64,000 bases of DNA from Microlunatus phosphovorus NM-1. GTDB taxonomy: Bacteria > Actinomycetota > Actinomycetes > Propionibacteriales > Propionibacteriaceae. Positions 33,273-40,910 of this stretch are shown here, one piece after another. Within the stretch, counting starts at the first letter, position 1; each line of letters begins with the position of its first letter. The translations under genes and the position numbers were made by a program. The DNA is taken from assembly GCF_000270245.1 (NCBI RefSeq), contig NC_015635.1:5208001-5272000 (forward strand), in the 5' to 3' direction. The notes below the pieces were generated by a model. The model saw only the letters and a program-made list of their open reading frames with translations. It was not told the DNA's origin and did no database searches.

Positions 33273-34738
33273 CCACCCCGGTCGCCTCCTGGGGCGGGTC
33301 CGTGATCACCGGGATCCGGTGGATCGTGCGTGGTCTGCGAACCGGTCTGGGCGAGGTGTGGTGGTGGATCGGCGGCGGACTGCGGTTCGTGCGCCGGGCA
33401 CCAGCTCGGGCCCTGGCCTGGACGGCTGGCACGGTCTACGGCTACCTCCATCAGACCTGGCTTCTCCTGACCGCGCTGGTCGTGGCTGTGGTGCCGGCGT
33501 TGTGGGCCAGGTGCTGGCCGACCTCGTACCTGCGGCTCGTGGTGCATCCGGCGTGGCGGCGTCGCATCCGCCGCTCCCTTCGTCGGACGTGGCCGATGTT
33601 GATGGAGCGATCCGGGCTCGGACGGCGGGTGATCGGCAAGGACGGCACCGAACTCCACACACCTGCGCTCGGCCGCAGCCGGTGGGAGGACCCCGACGTG
33701 CTCGTGGTGACACCGCAGCTGATGGTCGGGCAGACCGTCGAGGACCTCGTCGCCGTCTCGGAACGACTGCGGACCACCGTCGGGTCCCGGCAAATCCGGA
33801 TCATCCCCAACGACACCCACACCGGCTGCACGGTCCGGTTCCTGTTCGCCGACCCGCTCGCGGCGGTGGTGGAGGCCAGGTTCCCATCCCCGAACCTGGC
33901 AGCCACCATCACAACAGCCGAGATGGGTGTGACTGAGGACGGGCAGCCCTGGCGTGTTCCTATCCCGGTCTCGACGTTGACGGCCGGGTGCACCGGATCG
34001 GGCAAGGCGTCGGCGATGTGGATGCTGCTGCTGAACCTCGCCCCCGCCATCCGGTCCGGGCTCGTCCAGGTCTACGGCGTCGACTTGAAAGGCGGGATGG
34101 AGCTCGGGCTGGGCACTCGCCTGTTCACCCGCTACGCCACCACCCCCGACCAGGCTGTGGTCCTGCTCGAGGACGCCGTCCAGGCCATGACCGCCAGGGC
34201 CGCCACCCTGGCCGGCCACGCGAGAAGCCACACCCCGTCGACGGCTGCGCCGCTGGTCCTGGTGCTCATTGACGAGCTGGCGATGCTGACCTCATACCTG
34301 TCGAACCAGCGGGAACTGTTCCAACGCGCTGACAAGGCGCTGCGGGCGCTGCTGGGCTTGGGTCGGGCGCCGGGGTTCGTGGTCTGGGGGTTCCTGCAGG
34401 ACCCCCGCAAGGACACCGTCCCGCAACGGCACATGTTCACCCAGACCATCGCCCTCCGCCTCCGCGAACGCGAGGAAGTCGCGATGGTGCTCAGTGATGG
34501 TGCTGTCGCGGCCGGCGCTGCCTGCCACAAGATCCCGAGAACGACACCCGGTGTCGGCTATGCGCTGACCGAGGACGGCGACGTCACCCGAGTCCGGTGC
34601 GCGTTCGTGCCCGACGACATGATCCGCGCCCTCGCCGCCCACTTCCGGGCACCCGTCCAGATCCCGATCCACGCACCCGAACTCGCACCCGATGCCGCGC
34701 CCAAGTCGCGGACCCGCACCGCCAGGAGCCGATCATGA
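33269..34738 (+). CDS. FtsK/TraB-like DNA translocase, main transfer protein (AICE1)
   Basis: 489 aa. A hydrophobic helix at about 66-85 anchors it to the membrane. The FtsK/SpoIIIE domain follows, with Walker A G240-CTGSGK246 and Walker B LVLVLIDELAML. The residue after the Walker lysine is Ala247 rather than Ser/Thr, and the paralogue at 45904 has the same change. In actinomycete ICEs one FtsK-like protein moves double-stranded DNA between mycelial cells, unlike type IV secretion. The start overlaps the upstream stop and the stop overlaps the next ATG. Confidence 0.88.
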   Translation: MTTPVASWGGSVITGIRWIVRGLRTGLGEVWWWIGGGLRFVRRAPARALAWTAGTVYGYLHQTWLLLTALVVAVVPALWARCWPTSYLRLVVHPAWRRRIRRSLRRTWPMLMERSGLGRRVIGKDGTELHTPALGRSRWEDPDVLVVTPQLMVGQTVEDLVAVSERLRTTVGSRQIRIIPNDTHTGCTVRFLFADPLAAVVEARFPSPNLAATITTAEMGVTEDGQPWRVPIPVSTLTAGCTGSGKASAMWMLLLNLAPAIRSGLVQVYGVDLKGGMELGLGTRLFTRYATTPDQAVVLLEDAVQAMTARAATLAGHARSHTPSTAAPLVLVLIDELAMLTSYLSNQRELFQRADKALRALLGLGRAPGFVVWGFLQDPRKDTVPQRHMFTQTIALRLREREEVAMVLSDGAVAAGAACHKIPRTTPGVGYALTEDGDVTRVRCAFVPDDMIRALAAHFRAPVQIPIHAPELAPDAAPKSRTRTARSRS

Positions 34739-35007
34739 TCACTGCCCATCACACCGCCACAGCTGCTGCGGAGACTCCCGACCTGGTCACGCTCTCGGGT
34801 CGCGCCGTGGCCGGGCTGGTCGAGCTGCTGGACCACTGCCACGCCTTCCTCGACACCCACCAGACCGCACGGGTCGCGTTGGAGGAGTACTGCCTGACCT
34901 CACCCGCAGGGGTCACGCCGGCCTGGGTGATCGACCGGCTCGCCTGGCAGGCGCTGCTGCTGAGGTTGCAGCTTGTCGAGCAAGCCGAGGAGGACCGCCG
35001 TGGCTGA
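34735..35007 (+). CDS. Small conserved AICE protein (AICE1)
   Basis: 90 aa, mostly helical. Motifs shared with the paralogue at 47373 are LSGRAVAxLVELLDHC and VIDxLAWxALLLRxQLxEQAxEDR. The function is unknown. The ATG overlaps the translocase stop by four bases and the rep GTG starts eight bases before its own stop, so it is translationally coupled on both sides. Its fixed place between translocase and Rep in both elements suggests a role in replication or transfer. Confidence 0.72.
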   Translation: MITAHHTATAAAETPDLVTLSGRAVAGLVELLDHCHAFLDTHQTARVALEEYCLTSPAGVTPAWVIDRLAWQALLLRLQLVEQAEEDRRG

Positions 35008-36526
35008 TCCGCTGCGGCTGGCCGACCCGCTCGCGTTAGTCACCGGGGCAATGGCCCGCGAGGTCGCCGCCGCGCAGGGTGTCTGCGGACGGCCACTGAT
35101 CCGCCGTGTGCTGGACCGCGACACCGGCACGGACACGCAGGTCGCGATCCCGTGCGGCTCGACCCGGGAGCGGGCTTGTCCGTCGTGTGCGGCGAAGGCT
35201 CGACGGCTACGGATCCAGCAGTGCGCCGAAGGCTGGCACCGCGACACCGAACCCGAGACGCCCGGCGACCACGACGCGGACGACGGCGACAGCGACCAGG
35301 TGGACGAGGACGACTGCGCTGGCGGTGAGGCAGAGTCGCGGCGGGCGCGGTCGACCAGACGACGCTCCGACGCACCGGACCTGCCTCGGGTGCCGGTCGA
35401 GGACCGCACCGTGGGTCGGACCTACGTTTCTCCGGAGGGTCGGGAGTATCGGCCGTCGATGTTCTTGACCCTCACTCTGCCGTCGTATGGGGCGGTACGG
35501 GCGGGTGCGCCGGTTGATCCGGGCACGTACGACTACCGTCGTGCTGCGTTGGATGCGGTGGTGTTTCCGCGGCTGGTGGACCGGTTCTGGCAGAACCTGC
35601 GTCGGGTCGCCGGCTACCGGGTGCAGTACTTCGCCGCCGTGGAACCGCAGCATCGGTTGGCGCCGCATCTGCACGCAGCGATCCGCGGGACGATCCCGCG
35701 CCAGGTGATCAAGCAGGTGGTGCGGGCGACCTACGTTCAGGTGTGGTGGCCGTCGTTCGAGACACCGGTCTACGTGTATCGCAGACCCCGGTGGGACGGC
35801 CACGACTACTGCGATCCCGACACCGGGCAGCTCTTGCCGACCTGGCAGGACGCCCTGGACCAGGTCGACCCCGACACCCCTGCGCATGTGGCCCGGTTCG
35901 GGAAGCAGCTGGACATGGCTGGGATCGTCGCCCCGTCGGTCGATGCGGACCGGGCGATCCGGTATCTGACGAAGTACCTCACCAAGTCCATCGCCGACGC
36001 CTACACTCCGACCGACGACGACACTCCGGCCGATCCCCGCTACGCCGCGCACATCGACCGGCTGCATGCCGAGCTGCAGTACCTGCCCTGTGGTGAGCGG
36101 TGCGCGAACTGGCTCCGCTACGGCATCCAACCGATGGATGCCGGACCTGGTCTTATCGCTGGTCGGTGTGGCGGGAAGGCCCATGACTGGGACCATCTCG
36201 GGCTTGGCGGCCGCCGTGTCCTCGTCTCCCGGCAGTGGTCCGGGAAGACCCTGGCCGAGCATCGCGCCGACCGGGCGACCGTCGTCCGCGAAGCCCTGGA
36301 AGCGGCGGGGATGCTCGGTCCGGAGATCGAACGCATGGCCGCCACGGTCCTGGCGAAGGACGGCAAACCTCGGTTCGTGTGGACCGACACTCGACCCGAC
36401 GCGGCCACCTACATTCGCCTGGTCTTGGCCGCTGTCGCCGAACAACGGCGTTGGCGGACGGAGTACCAGGCCGCCAAGGAAGCAGCAGCGGCGCCTGTGG
36501 ACAACCGTTCAGCAGCGCCACCGTGA
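35000..36526 (+). CDS. Rolling-circle-type replication initiator, RepSA-like (AICE1)
   Basis: 508 aa from the GTG at 35000. A zinc-finger-like CGSTRERACPSCAAKARRLR occurs near residue 60. The HUH-type histidine pair is H223-L-H225 in APHLHAAIRG, and Y322-LTKY326-LTKS is the likely catalytic tyrosine region. The layout matches RepSA-type initiators of AICEs, which nick and replicate the excised circle. A very acidic linker (about 90-115) and Arg-rich segment separate the zinc region from the HUH domain. The paralogue at 47641 is colinear. Confidence 0.85.
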   Translation: MADPLRLADPLALVTGAMAREVAAAQGVCGRPLIRRVLDRDTGTDTQVAIPCGSTRERACPSCAAKARRLRIQQCAEGWHRDTEPETPGDHDADDGDSDQVDEDDCAGGEAESRRARSTRRRSDAPDLPRVPVEDRTVGRTYVSPEGREYRPSMFLTLTLPSYGAVRAGAPVDPGTYDYRRAALDAVVFPRLVDRFWQNLRRVAGYRVQYFAAVEPQHRLAPHLHAAIRGTIPRQVIKQVVRATYVQVWWPSFETPVYVYRRPRWDGHDYCDPDTGQLLPTWQDALDQVDPDTPAHVARFGKQLDMAGIVAPSVDADRAIRYLTKYLTKSIADAYTPTDDDTPADPRYAAHIDRLHAELQYLPCGERCANWLRYGIQPMDAGPGLIAGRCGGKAHDWDHLGLGGRRVLVSRQWSGKTLAEHRADRATVVREALEAAGMLGPEIERMAATVLAKDGKPRFVWTDTRPDAATYIRLVLAAVAEQRRWRTEYQAAKEAAAAPVDNRSAAPP

Positions 36527-36572
36527 GCTGACAGGCAGTGACCCGCACCAAGCGCGCTGGCAGGGCCCATTC

Positions 36573-36710
36573 CTTGGCCTCCCCCGATGACCAGCCGCCT
36601 GTGGTCGGAGGTTCGGTCGTCAAGGGTGAAGCGGAGCGAATCCGTAGGACACGAAGTGCCCTTGACGAGTGGACCGGAGAGCACATTCTCCGAAGTCGGG
36701 GGAGGCCGAG
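36573..36710. other. Conserved multi-stem element between rep and xis (AICE1)
   Basis: Outer arms 36573-36587 (CTTGGCCTCCCCCGA) and 36696-36710 pair over 15 bp with one wobble. Inside are GACCA/TGGTC (36589-36593 with 36602-36606), CGTCAAGGG/CCCTTGACG (36618-36626 with 36659-36667) and CGGAGA/TCTCCG (36675-36680 with 36687-36692). The element at 49217-49357 in AICE2 keeps the first three stems with compensating changes. It may be a replication origin, leader RNA or transfer locus. Confidence 0.7.
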
Positions 36711-36738
36711 AACCCAACCACGCAGAGAGGCGAGTTCG

Positions 36739-36915
36739 ATGGAGAAGATGCTGTTCACCGTTAGGGAGACGGCGGAGATGTTGAGTGTGAGCCGGAATCG
36801 GGTCTACGAGCTGATCTATGCCGAGCAGTTGGCGTCGATCAAGATCGGGCGCTCCCGTCGGGTGTCGCGGGCCTCGATCCTCCGGTTCGTGGAGTCGGCA
36901 ACTCCTGCGACATGA
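36739..36915 (+). CDS. xis: Excisionase (Xis), HTH_17 type (AICE1)
   Basis: 58 aa. MLFTVRETAEMLSVSRNRVYELIYAEQLASIKIGRSRRVSRASILRFVE is a complete excisionase/MerR-like winged helix. It would bind the attachment arms and direct Int toward excision. The ATG at 36739 follows a short AGAGAGGCGAG ribosome site. The frame is open to 36538 but that stretch is the structured element. The stop overlaps the int ATG (ATGA). Confidence 0.85.
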   Translation: MEKMLFTVRETAEMLSVSRNRVYELIYAEQLASIKIGRSRRVSRASILRFVESATPAT

Positions 36916-38135
36916 GTGGTCGGCGCGCTGCCGGTGAAGGATCGATCTACCGGCTGGATGATGGGTCGTGGCGGGGTGTTGTTGATCTTGGTTGGCATGG
37001 CGGGAAGCGGCGTCGGCGGTATGTCCGGGGCCGTACCAAGGTTGAGGTGACGGGTGCGATTCGTCGGCTGGCGCTGGAGGCTGAGGAGGGTCGGCTGCGA
37101 CCCGGGCGGGCTCCGACATTGGGTGTCTGGTTGGAGCGGTATCTGACGGAGGTGGCTCCGGCGACGGTGCGGCCGAACACGGTGCATCGGTATCGCCAGG
37201 AGGTCCGGCTCTACATAGGGCCGGCGTTGGGGAAGGTGCCGCTGGACAAGCTACGGCCGGACCAGATCTCGGCGTTCTACCAGGATCAGTTGACGCGCAT
37301 TTCGGCGGGGAGTGTGCGGCGGCTGCATGCGTTGCTGCGGCGGGCGTTGACGGTGGCGGTGCGGTGGCAGTTGGTGGGGTGGAACCCGGTCACGGCGGTT
37401 GATCCGCCGTCGTTGTCGCGGCTGGAGGTGCAGCCGTACAGCGAGGAAGAGACACGCCAGCTCTTGGCTGCCGTAGCCGGGTCGCGGTTCGAGGCCCGGT
37501 GGCTGCTGGGGGTGATGTCGGGGATGCGGCAGGGCGAGGTGCTGGGCTTGGCGTGGCAGGACGTCGACCTGGTCGAGGGGACGGCGCGGGTGCGTCAGGC
37601 TCTGCAGTACCAGCCGGGCAATGGGTTGCAGTTGGTGCCGCCGAAGACGGCGCGGTCTCGGCGGACGGTCCCGCTCCCCCAGGTCACCGTGGACGCCCTG
37701 CGGTTGCTCCAGGTGCGGCAGGCCGAGAGCAGGGTCAAGGCTGGGGAGTTCTGGGAGGACTGGGGTCTGGTGTTCTCCACGGAGGTCGGGACGCCGATCC
37801 ACCCGCGCAACGACTACCGCGACTTCCAGCTGATCGTCGAGCGCGTGGGTCTTCGTCGGATTCGGCTGCATGATCTGCGGCATACGGCGGCGTCGCTGAT
37901 GCTGGCTCAGGGGGTGCCGGCGCGAGTGGTGATGGAGGTGCTGGGGCACTCTCAGATCTCGATCACGCTGAACACGTACACGCATGTGTCGGCGGGCTTG
38001 TCGCGTGAGGCAGCGGACCGGATGCAGCTGCTGCTCGGCGGGGCCTCGGAGGTCGTGGCTGCCAGTTTGGCTGCCGAAGCCGCACCTTCAGCGGATGAAG
38101 TCGATGGTGCCGATAGTAAAAGTGGTGCTGACTAG
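36912..38135 (+). CDS. int: Tyrosine integrase (AICE1)
   Basis: 407 aa. An AP2-like arm-binding N-terminus and a SAM-like core-binding domain (residues about 70-160) precede the catalytic domain with R in GMRQGEVLGL, HDLRHTAAS, LGHSQISITLNTYTHV (second His and the tyrosine nucleophile in NTY). It ends 10 bp from the att copy at 38146, as expected for a tRNA-targeting AICE. Its sequence is clearly different from the AICE2 integrase, although both act at the same tRNA-Thr site. Confidence 0.93.
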   Translation: MSGRRAAGEGSIYRLDDGSWRGVVDLGWHGGKRRRRYVRGRTKVEVTGAIRRLALEAEEGRLRPGRAPTLGVWLERYLTEVAPATVRPNTVHRYRQEVRLYIGPALGKVPLDKLRPDQISAFYQDQLTRISAGSVRRLHALLRRALTVAVRWQLVGWNPVTAVDPPSLSRLEVQPYSEEETRQLLAAVAGSRFEARWLLGVMSGMRQGEVLGLAWQDVDLVEGTARVRQALQYQPGNGLQLVPPKTARSRRTVPLPQVTVDALRLLQVRQAESRVKAGEFWEDWGLVFSTEVGTPIHPRNDYRDFQLIVERVGLRRIRLHDLRHTAASLMLAQGVPARVVMEVLGHSQISITLNTYTHVSAGLSREAADRMQLLLGGASEVVAASLAAEAAPSADEVDGADSKSGAD

Positions 38136-38145
38136 GGCTTTTGGT

Positions 38146-38189
38146 GGAGCCGCCTTGGGGATTTGAACCCCAGACCTACGCATTACGAG
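38146..38189 (-). repeat. Attachment site copy B (junction of AICE1 and AICE2)
   Basis: 44 bp identical to copies at 19393 and 50724. It is a tRNA-Thr 3' fragment lacking the rest of the tRNA. It is at once the right end of AICE1 and the left end of AICE2. Confidence 0.93.
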
Positions 38190-38484
38190 CGAGTCCTGCG
38201 ACTGATGGCTGGCGATGGATAGGCGTGCCACGGCGTCGATCCTGTTGTTCCTCCAGGTGTCGCGATGGGTATCGCTGGATCGACGGGGACATGTCGGGGA
38301 CACAGACATCGTCGCCGCTGCCGCCTCAGTCGCCCGATAGCTGCGCAGGGCATTGATGCACAAGTGCGAGTCGATGCGGGGCGGGTCGGTGACGTGGCGG
38401 GTGGTGAGGACGGGGGGCAGGCCGTGACCTGCTCCTGCCCTTCGACCCTTTGGGCAATCCACCCGCGCCTAGAACTATAGGTCT
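38190..38484. other. Left arm of AICE2, no gene recognised
   Basis: About 295 bp between the att copy and the first promoter. One short frame (to 38356) includes GDMSGTQTSS, vaguely like the tail of the AICE2 integrase (GDISGTRDPS), but this is too weak to call a remnant. Nothing else is seen. Confidence 0.45.
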
Positions 38485-38513
38485 TGACCGATATCGGATA
38501 GAACCGATATAGT
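38485..38513 (+). promoter_or_regulatory. Promoter with palindromic operator upstream of the TAC region
   Basis: TTGACC at 38485-38490, a 17-bp spacer and TATAGT at 38508-38513. The spacer contains ATCGGATAGAACCGAT (38493-38508), the same half-sites ATCGG and ACCGAT as the palindrome at 39389-39404 before the antitoxin gene, so one regulator probably controls both. Confidence 0.7.
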
Positions 38514-38666
38514 AGGTGCCAGAGCAGACAAAGACCCCGTCAAGGGGTCAACCTTCGCGGGGTCTGAATGCGTTGCGAGCGCACTGACGACTCTAGCGGA
38601 CTCGGGCCGCCCGACGCCATGGGCAGTCCCGAGAGTCTTGGTGATGCTCGGTTAGGGGGTGGAGAA

Positions 38667-38840
38667 ATGGCGAAGGGCAATAAGCCGGGAACCCCGGCTC
38701 CTACGTCTGGGCAGTACAGGCCTGTTGGTGGTGGCCCCGAGGTGACCGTGCCGAAGGGTCACCGCTTGCCGCCGGGTCCTCGACCTGGCGTCACGTGGGT
38801 GAACGTCGATCCGACCAAGAACAAGAGCGGACGCAAGTAG
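38667..38840 (+). CDS. Small protein, YjzC-like pattern
   Basis: 57 aa. The sequence KPGTPAPTSGQYRPVGGG then EVTVPKGHRLPPGPRPGVTWV resembles the short YjzC-type proteins (unknown function), by general pattern only. GGGGGTGGAG precedes the ATG at 38667. It is transcribed from the operator-bearing promoter at 38485 and lies 127 bp before the toxin gene, so it may share control with the TAC module. Confidence 0.5.
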   Translation: MAKGNKPGTPAPTSGQYRPVGGGPEVTVPKGHRLPPGPRPGVTWVNVDPTKNKSGRK

Positions 38841-38967
38841 CACGATGATCGAGGTGCGTGCGGCGTCCGCGCACCCGATTTTCTGTACTGCGGGAAGTAT
38901 GCGGCAGGGGTGCGTTAATCTCTGTGCCACTTCCAGGCAGTGAGCGTGAAGACGACGGACGGAGCCG

Positions 38968-39336
38968 ATGGCGAAACAGCACCAGGGCTACGAAGATTGG
39001 CGTTGGTGGTCTTCGCGAGCGGACGGACGCGCAGCTGCGAAGAAGGAGTTCGAGAAGCTTCCTGTGGGCATCCAGGGTGAGTTCTTGGGCATCATGAGCA
39101 GGTGGCTCTCACAGACGCATGCGAGGCACGAGTACGACAGCCTTGGTCGCGGTCTCCACGAGTTGCGAGTGCGCGAGGGCAACAATCACTTCCGGGTGCT
39201 CTTCGCCATCGAAGGTCGCTTGTGCATCGCTCTTAGCGCCTTCTATAAGAACCAGCAGCAGCTGCCGAAGAAGGAAGGCGAGACGGCTCGCAAGCGGATG
39301 CGCTCAGGCACGTCAGTACCCTTCGATCAAGGCTGA
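38968..39336 (+). CDS. RelE/HigB-like (Gp49) toxin of a TAC module
   Basis: 122 aa. The central part RAAAKKEFEKLPVGIQGEFLGIMSRWLSQ ... LGRGLHELRVREGNNHFRVLFAIEGRLCIALSAFYKNQQQLPKKEGETARKRM matches the Gp49/HigB branch of RelE toxins, including the typical ELRV...FRVLF strand pair and the KKxxKTP-like end. Such toxins cleave mRNA at the ribosome. The antitoxin follows after 125 bp with its own promoter. The order toxin-antitoxin-SecB-like matches M. tuberculosis Rv1955-Rv1956-Rv1957. Confidence 0.82.
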   Translation: MAKQHQGYEDWRWWSSRADGRAAAKKEFEKLPVGIQGEFLGIMSRWLSQTHARHEYDSLGRGLHELRVREGNNHFRVLFAIEGRLCIALSAFYKNQQQLPKKEGETARKRMRSGTSVPFDQG

Positions 39337-39357
39337 CGGTTGATCCAGTCTGATCTA

Positions 39358-39404
39358 TTGACTTGCAGGTTCTTAAGAAACTACTAGTATCGGTTCGAAC
39401 CGAT
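39358..39404 (+). promoter_or_regulatory. Antitoxin promoter and perfect palindromic operator
   Basis: TTGACT at 39358-39363 and TACTAG at 39382-39387 (18-bp spacer) form a promoter. ATCGGTTCGAACCGAT at 39389-39404 is a perfect 16-bp palindrome over the expected start of transcription. Autoregulation by the HTH antitoxin is likely. Confidence 0.72.
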
Positions 39405-39461
39405 AATCTCCACCACGCGGCTCTAGTCGTGTGGATCGAATGTGACTGGGGAGTCTCAAAG

Positions 39462-39920
39462 ATGACGTCGACGAGCGGGTCGTTCAGCGCCTACTTGAAC
39501 GAGCGGCTGGCTGATCCTGAACTGCGTGCGGGACACGAGGACTATGAGGCGCGGCGCGCAATCGTTGCCGAGCTCGTCAGTCGTCGGAAGGCGCTGGGGC
39601 TGTCGCAGTCTCAGGTTGCCCGACGGATGGGCGTGAAGCAGCCGACGGTCTCTGGCTTCGAGAACGAGGACACGGATCCGCGTCTCTCGACCATGCATCG
39701 GTACGCTCGGGCTGTCGATGCGTGCATCTCGATGCGGATTCACGCCAGGGATGAAGACGGGGCGTGGGCGCCCGCGGGCTTGTGGAAGGGGTGGCGTCCC
39801 AGCGCCACCCCATGCACTCTCGGCAATGTCGCGCCGCCCTACAAGGGCGCGGAGGTCGTCGATCTCGACGCCTACAGGCGGCTAGAGGGCCACCGCAAGG
39901 TAGCGGCTAATGCACGTTAG
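39462..39920 (+). CDS. HigA-like HTH antitoxin of a TAC module
   Basis: 152 aa from the ATG at 39462 (GGGGAG upstream). An XRE helix-turn-helix occupies residues about 32-85 (AIVAELVSRRKALGLSQSQVARRMGVKQPTVSGFENEDTDPRLSTMHRYARAV). The extra C-terminal tail of about 55 residues (AWAPAGLWKGWRPS..., ending VDLDAYRRLEGHRKVAANAR) is longer than in plain HigA. In TAC systems such a tail is the chaperone-addiction region that needs the SecB-like protein to fold. The stop overlaps the start of the next gene. Confidence 0.82.
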   Translation: MTSTSGSFSAYLNERLADPELRAGHEDYEARRAIVAELVSRRKALGLSQSQVARRMGVKQPTVSGFENEDTDPRLSTMHRYARAVDACISMRIHARDEDGAWAPAGLWKGWRPSATPCTLGNVAPPYKGAEVVDLDAYRRLEGHRKVAANAR

Positions 39921-40395
39921 CAGCGACTTGCTACACGTGGGCGCACGAGTCGCTGGGCATGCAAGCCTGCAGGACATTCGAACGTTTCGGATTCACGCCG
40001 ACTTTGCTGCCTTCCCGACAGCCGACGTGCCCCTGTCGTGGGAGATAGACGAGAACCTCAGCGCAAACGTGGACGACGAGCCGACCTTTGTAATTGACGG
40101 CGAGTACGAAGTCCGCATTTTCCAGGAGCTCGAGGACGACGGCGGTAATCGCAAGGACATCGCTGAAGTCAGTCTGAACGTAGGCGCCCTGTATGAGTTG
40201 CCTGACGGAGAGACCGGGGCTGGGACCTACGAAGAGGCCGAGGTGGCTGCCTTCACCCACACCACTGCTCGGCTAGCGCTCTACCCATACGTCAGGGCCT
40301 TAGTGGCGGACATGACGGTTCGCCTGGGTCTGCCAGGTCTGCTCCTGCCGACAATGCGAGTCCAGATTGCTGCCCCGGCTGAAACATCGGACTGA
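39910..40395 (+). CDS. SecB-like chaperone of a TAC module
   Basis: 161 aa. The C-terminal helix and strand FTHTTARLALYPYVRALVADMTVRLGLPGLLLPTMRV follow the SecB pattern (a LFPYARE-like helix then GFPxLxLxP), and the N-terminal half is beta-rich (FRIHADFAAFPTADVPLSWEIDENLSANVDDEPTFVIDGEYEVRIF). Actinobacteria normally lack SecB, and stray copies are usually toxin-antitoxin-linked. The ATG lies 11 bases inside the antitoxin gene, so they are co-translated. It probably protects the antitoxin from aggregation and proteolysis. Confidence 0.78.
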   Translation: MHVSSDLLHVGARVAGHASLQDIRTFRIHADFAAFPTADVPLSWEIDENLSANVDDEPTFVIDGEYEVRIFQELEDDGGNRKDIAEVSLNVGALYELPDGETGAGTYEEAEVAAFTHTTARLALYPYVRALVADMTVRLGLPGLLLPTMRVQIAAPAETSD

Positions 40396-40512
40396 TTCGC
40401 CCCTCCTGCTCTCGGCACTCGGCTCGAAGCGCGAGGCGATCGTCAGGGGCGGTCTCTCGTCCTCTGGGCTGAAAATCATGGCGGCATGTTGGGCATGTCT
40501 GAACCCGTGAAA

Positions 40513-40594
40513 GCGAGGACCGGCCCGCAGCGAGCGCCAGCGAGCGAGGACACGGACCGCAGCGTCGGCGAGCGAAGCGAGCCGTCTTGATCCA
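40513..40594. repeat. AICE intergenic repeat (copy 2), about 80 bp
   Basis: Near-identical to 25407-25485, with a one-base insertion (GCGCCAGCG) and a few substitutions. It lies after the TAC operon. No coding potential. Confidence 0.75.
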
Positions 40595-40617
40595 TAAGAG
40601 GTCAATTCAGCAGAGCC

Positions 40618-40674
40618 TGACTCAAGACACTGACTCAAGACACGGAGCGGGACACGGAGCGGGACACGGAGCGG
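40618..40674. repeat. Two adjoining short tandem repeats
   Basis: TGACTCAAGACAC occurs twice (40618-40643), then GACACGGAGCGG three times (40639-40674). They are followed by a GC-rich stretch and lie in the 515-bp interval between the SecB-like gene and the RHH gene, where no other gene is seen. Confidence 0.8.
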
Positions 40675-40860
40675 GTCCACGTGTCTTGTAGCGGTTCCGC
40701 GGAGCGGGTCCCGGTCATTCGATAGCCGTACCGGTAGCAGCCCCCGTAGTCGGCAGCGCCGGCACCGCGGTCCGTGCGCCGCGCGGTCGGACCACACTGT
40801 GACGAGACGCTCTAGGGTTTGGTAACGATTCGGCAACGGTGGTACCGTTCGACGACCTAC

Positions 40861-40877
40861 TGACATCTTAGATGTCA
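40861..40877. promoter_or_regulatory. Operator palindrome upstream of the RHH gene
   Basis: TGACATC-TTA-GATGTCA is a perfect inverted repeat of 7-bp arms, 33 bases before the ATG at 40911. This is the size and position expected for an autoregulating ribbon-helix-helix protein. Confidence 0.7.
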
Positions 40878-40910
40878 GGCTACCCGAACACGAACGTCAA
40901 AGGAGTAGTA

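Larger units (their letters stand above)
19393..38189 (+). mobile_element. AICE1, integrative conjugative element at tRNA-Thr (18.8 kb)
   Basis: Bounded by direct 44-bp att repeats. At its right end it has the standard actinomycete ICE core in order: Pra-like activator, HTH protein, FtsK-like translocase, small protein, RCR-type Rep, Xis, Int, with Int 11 bp from the att copy. The left half is cargo: a three-gene cassette, DUF3800 plus retron RT, a RelA/SpoT-HEPN protein, an IspF homologue, an HTH-PLD regulator and a HAD phosphatase. Three insertion sequences have entered it. Confidence 0.88.

Noticed and set aside
38190-38356. Possible integrase remnant next to att copy B
   Set aside because: Only a GDMSGT/GDISGT similarity to the AICE2 integrase tail, too short to support a remnant.
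40618-40674. Short tandem repeats considered as a CRISPR array
   Set aside because: Units of 12-13 bp are directly adjacent with no spacers, and no cas genes are present.
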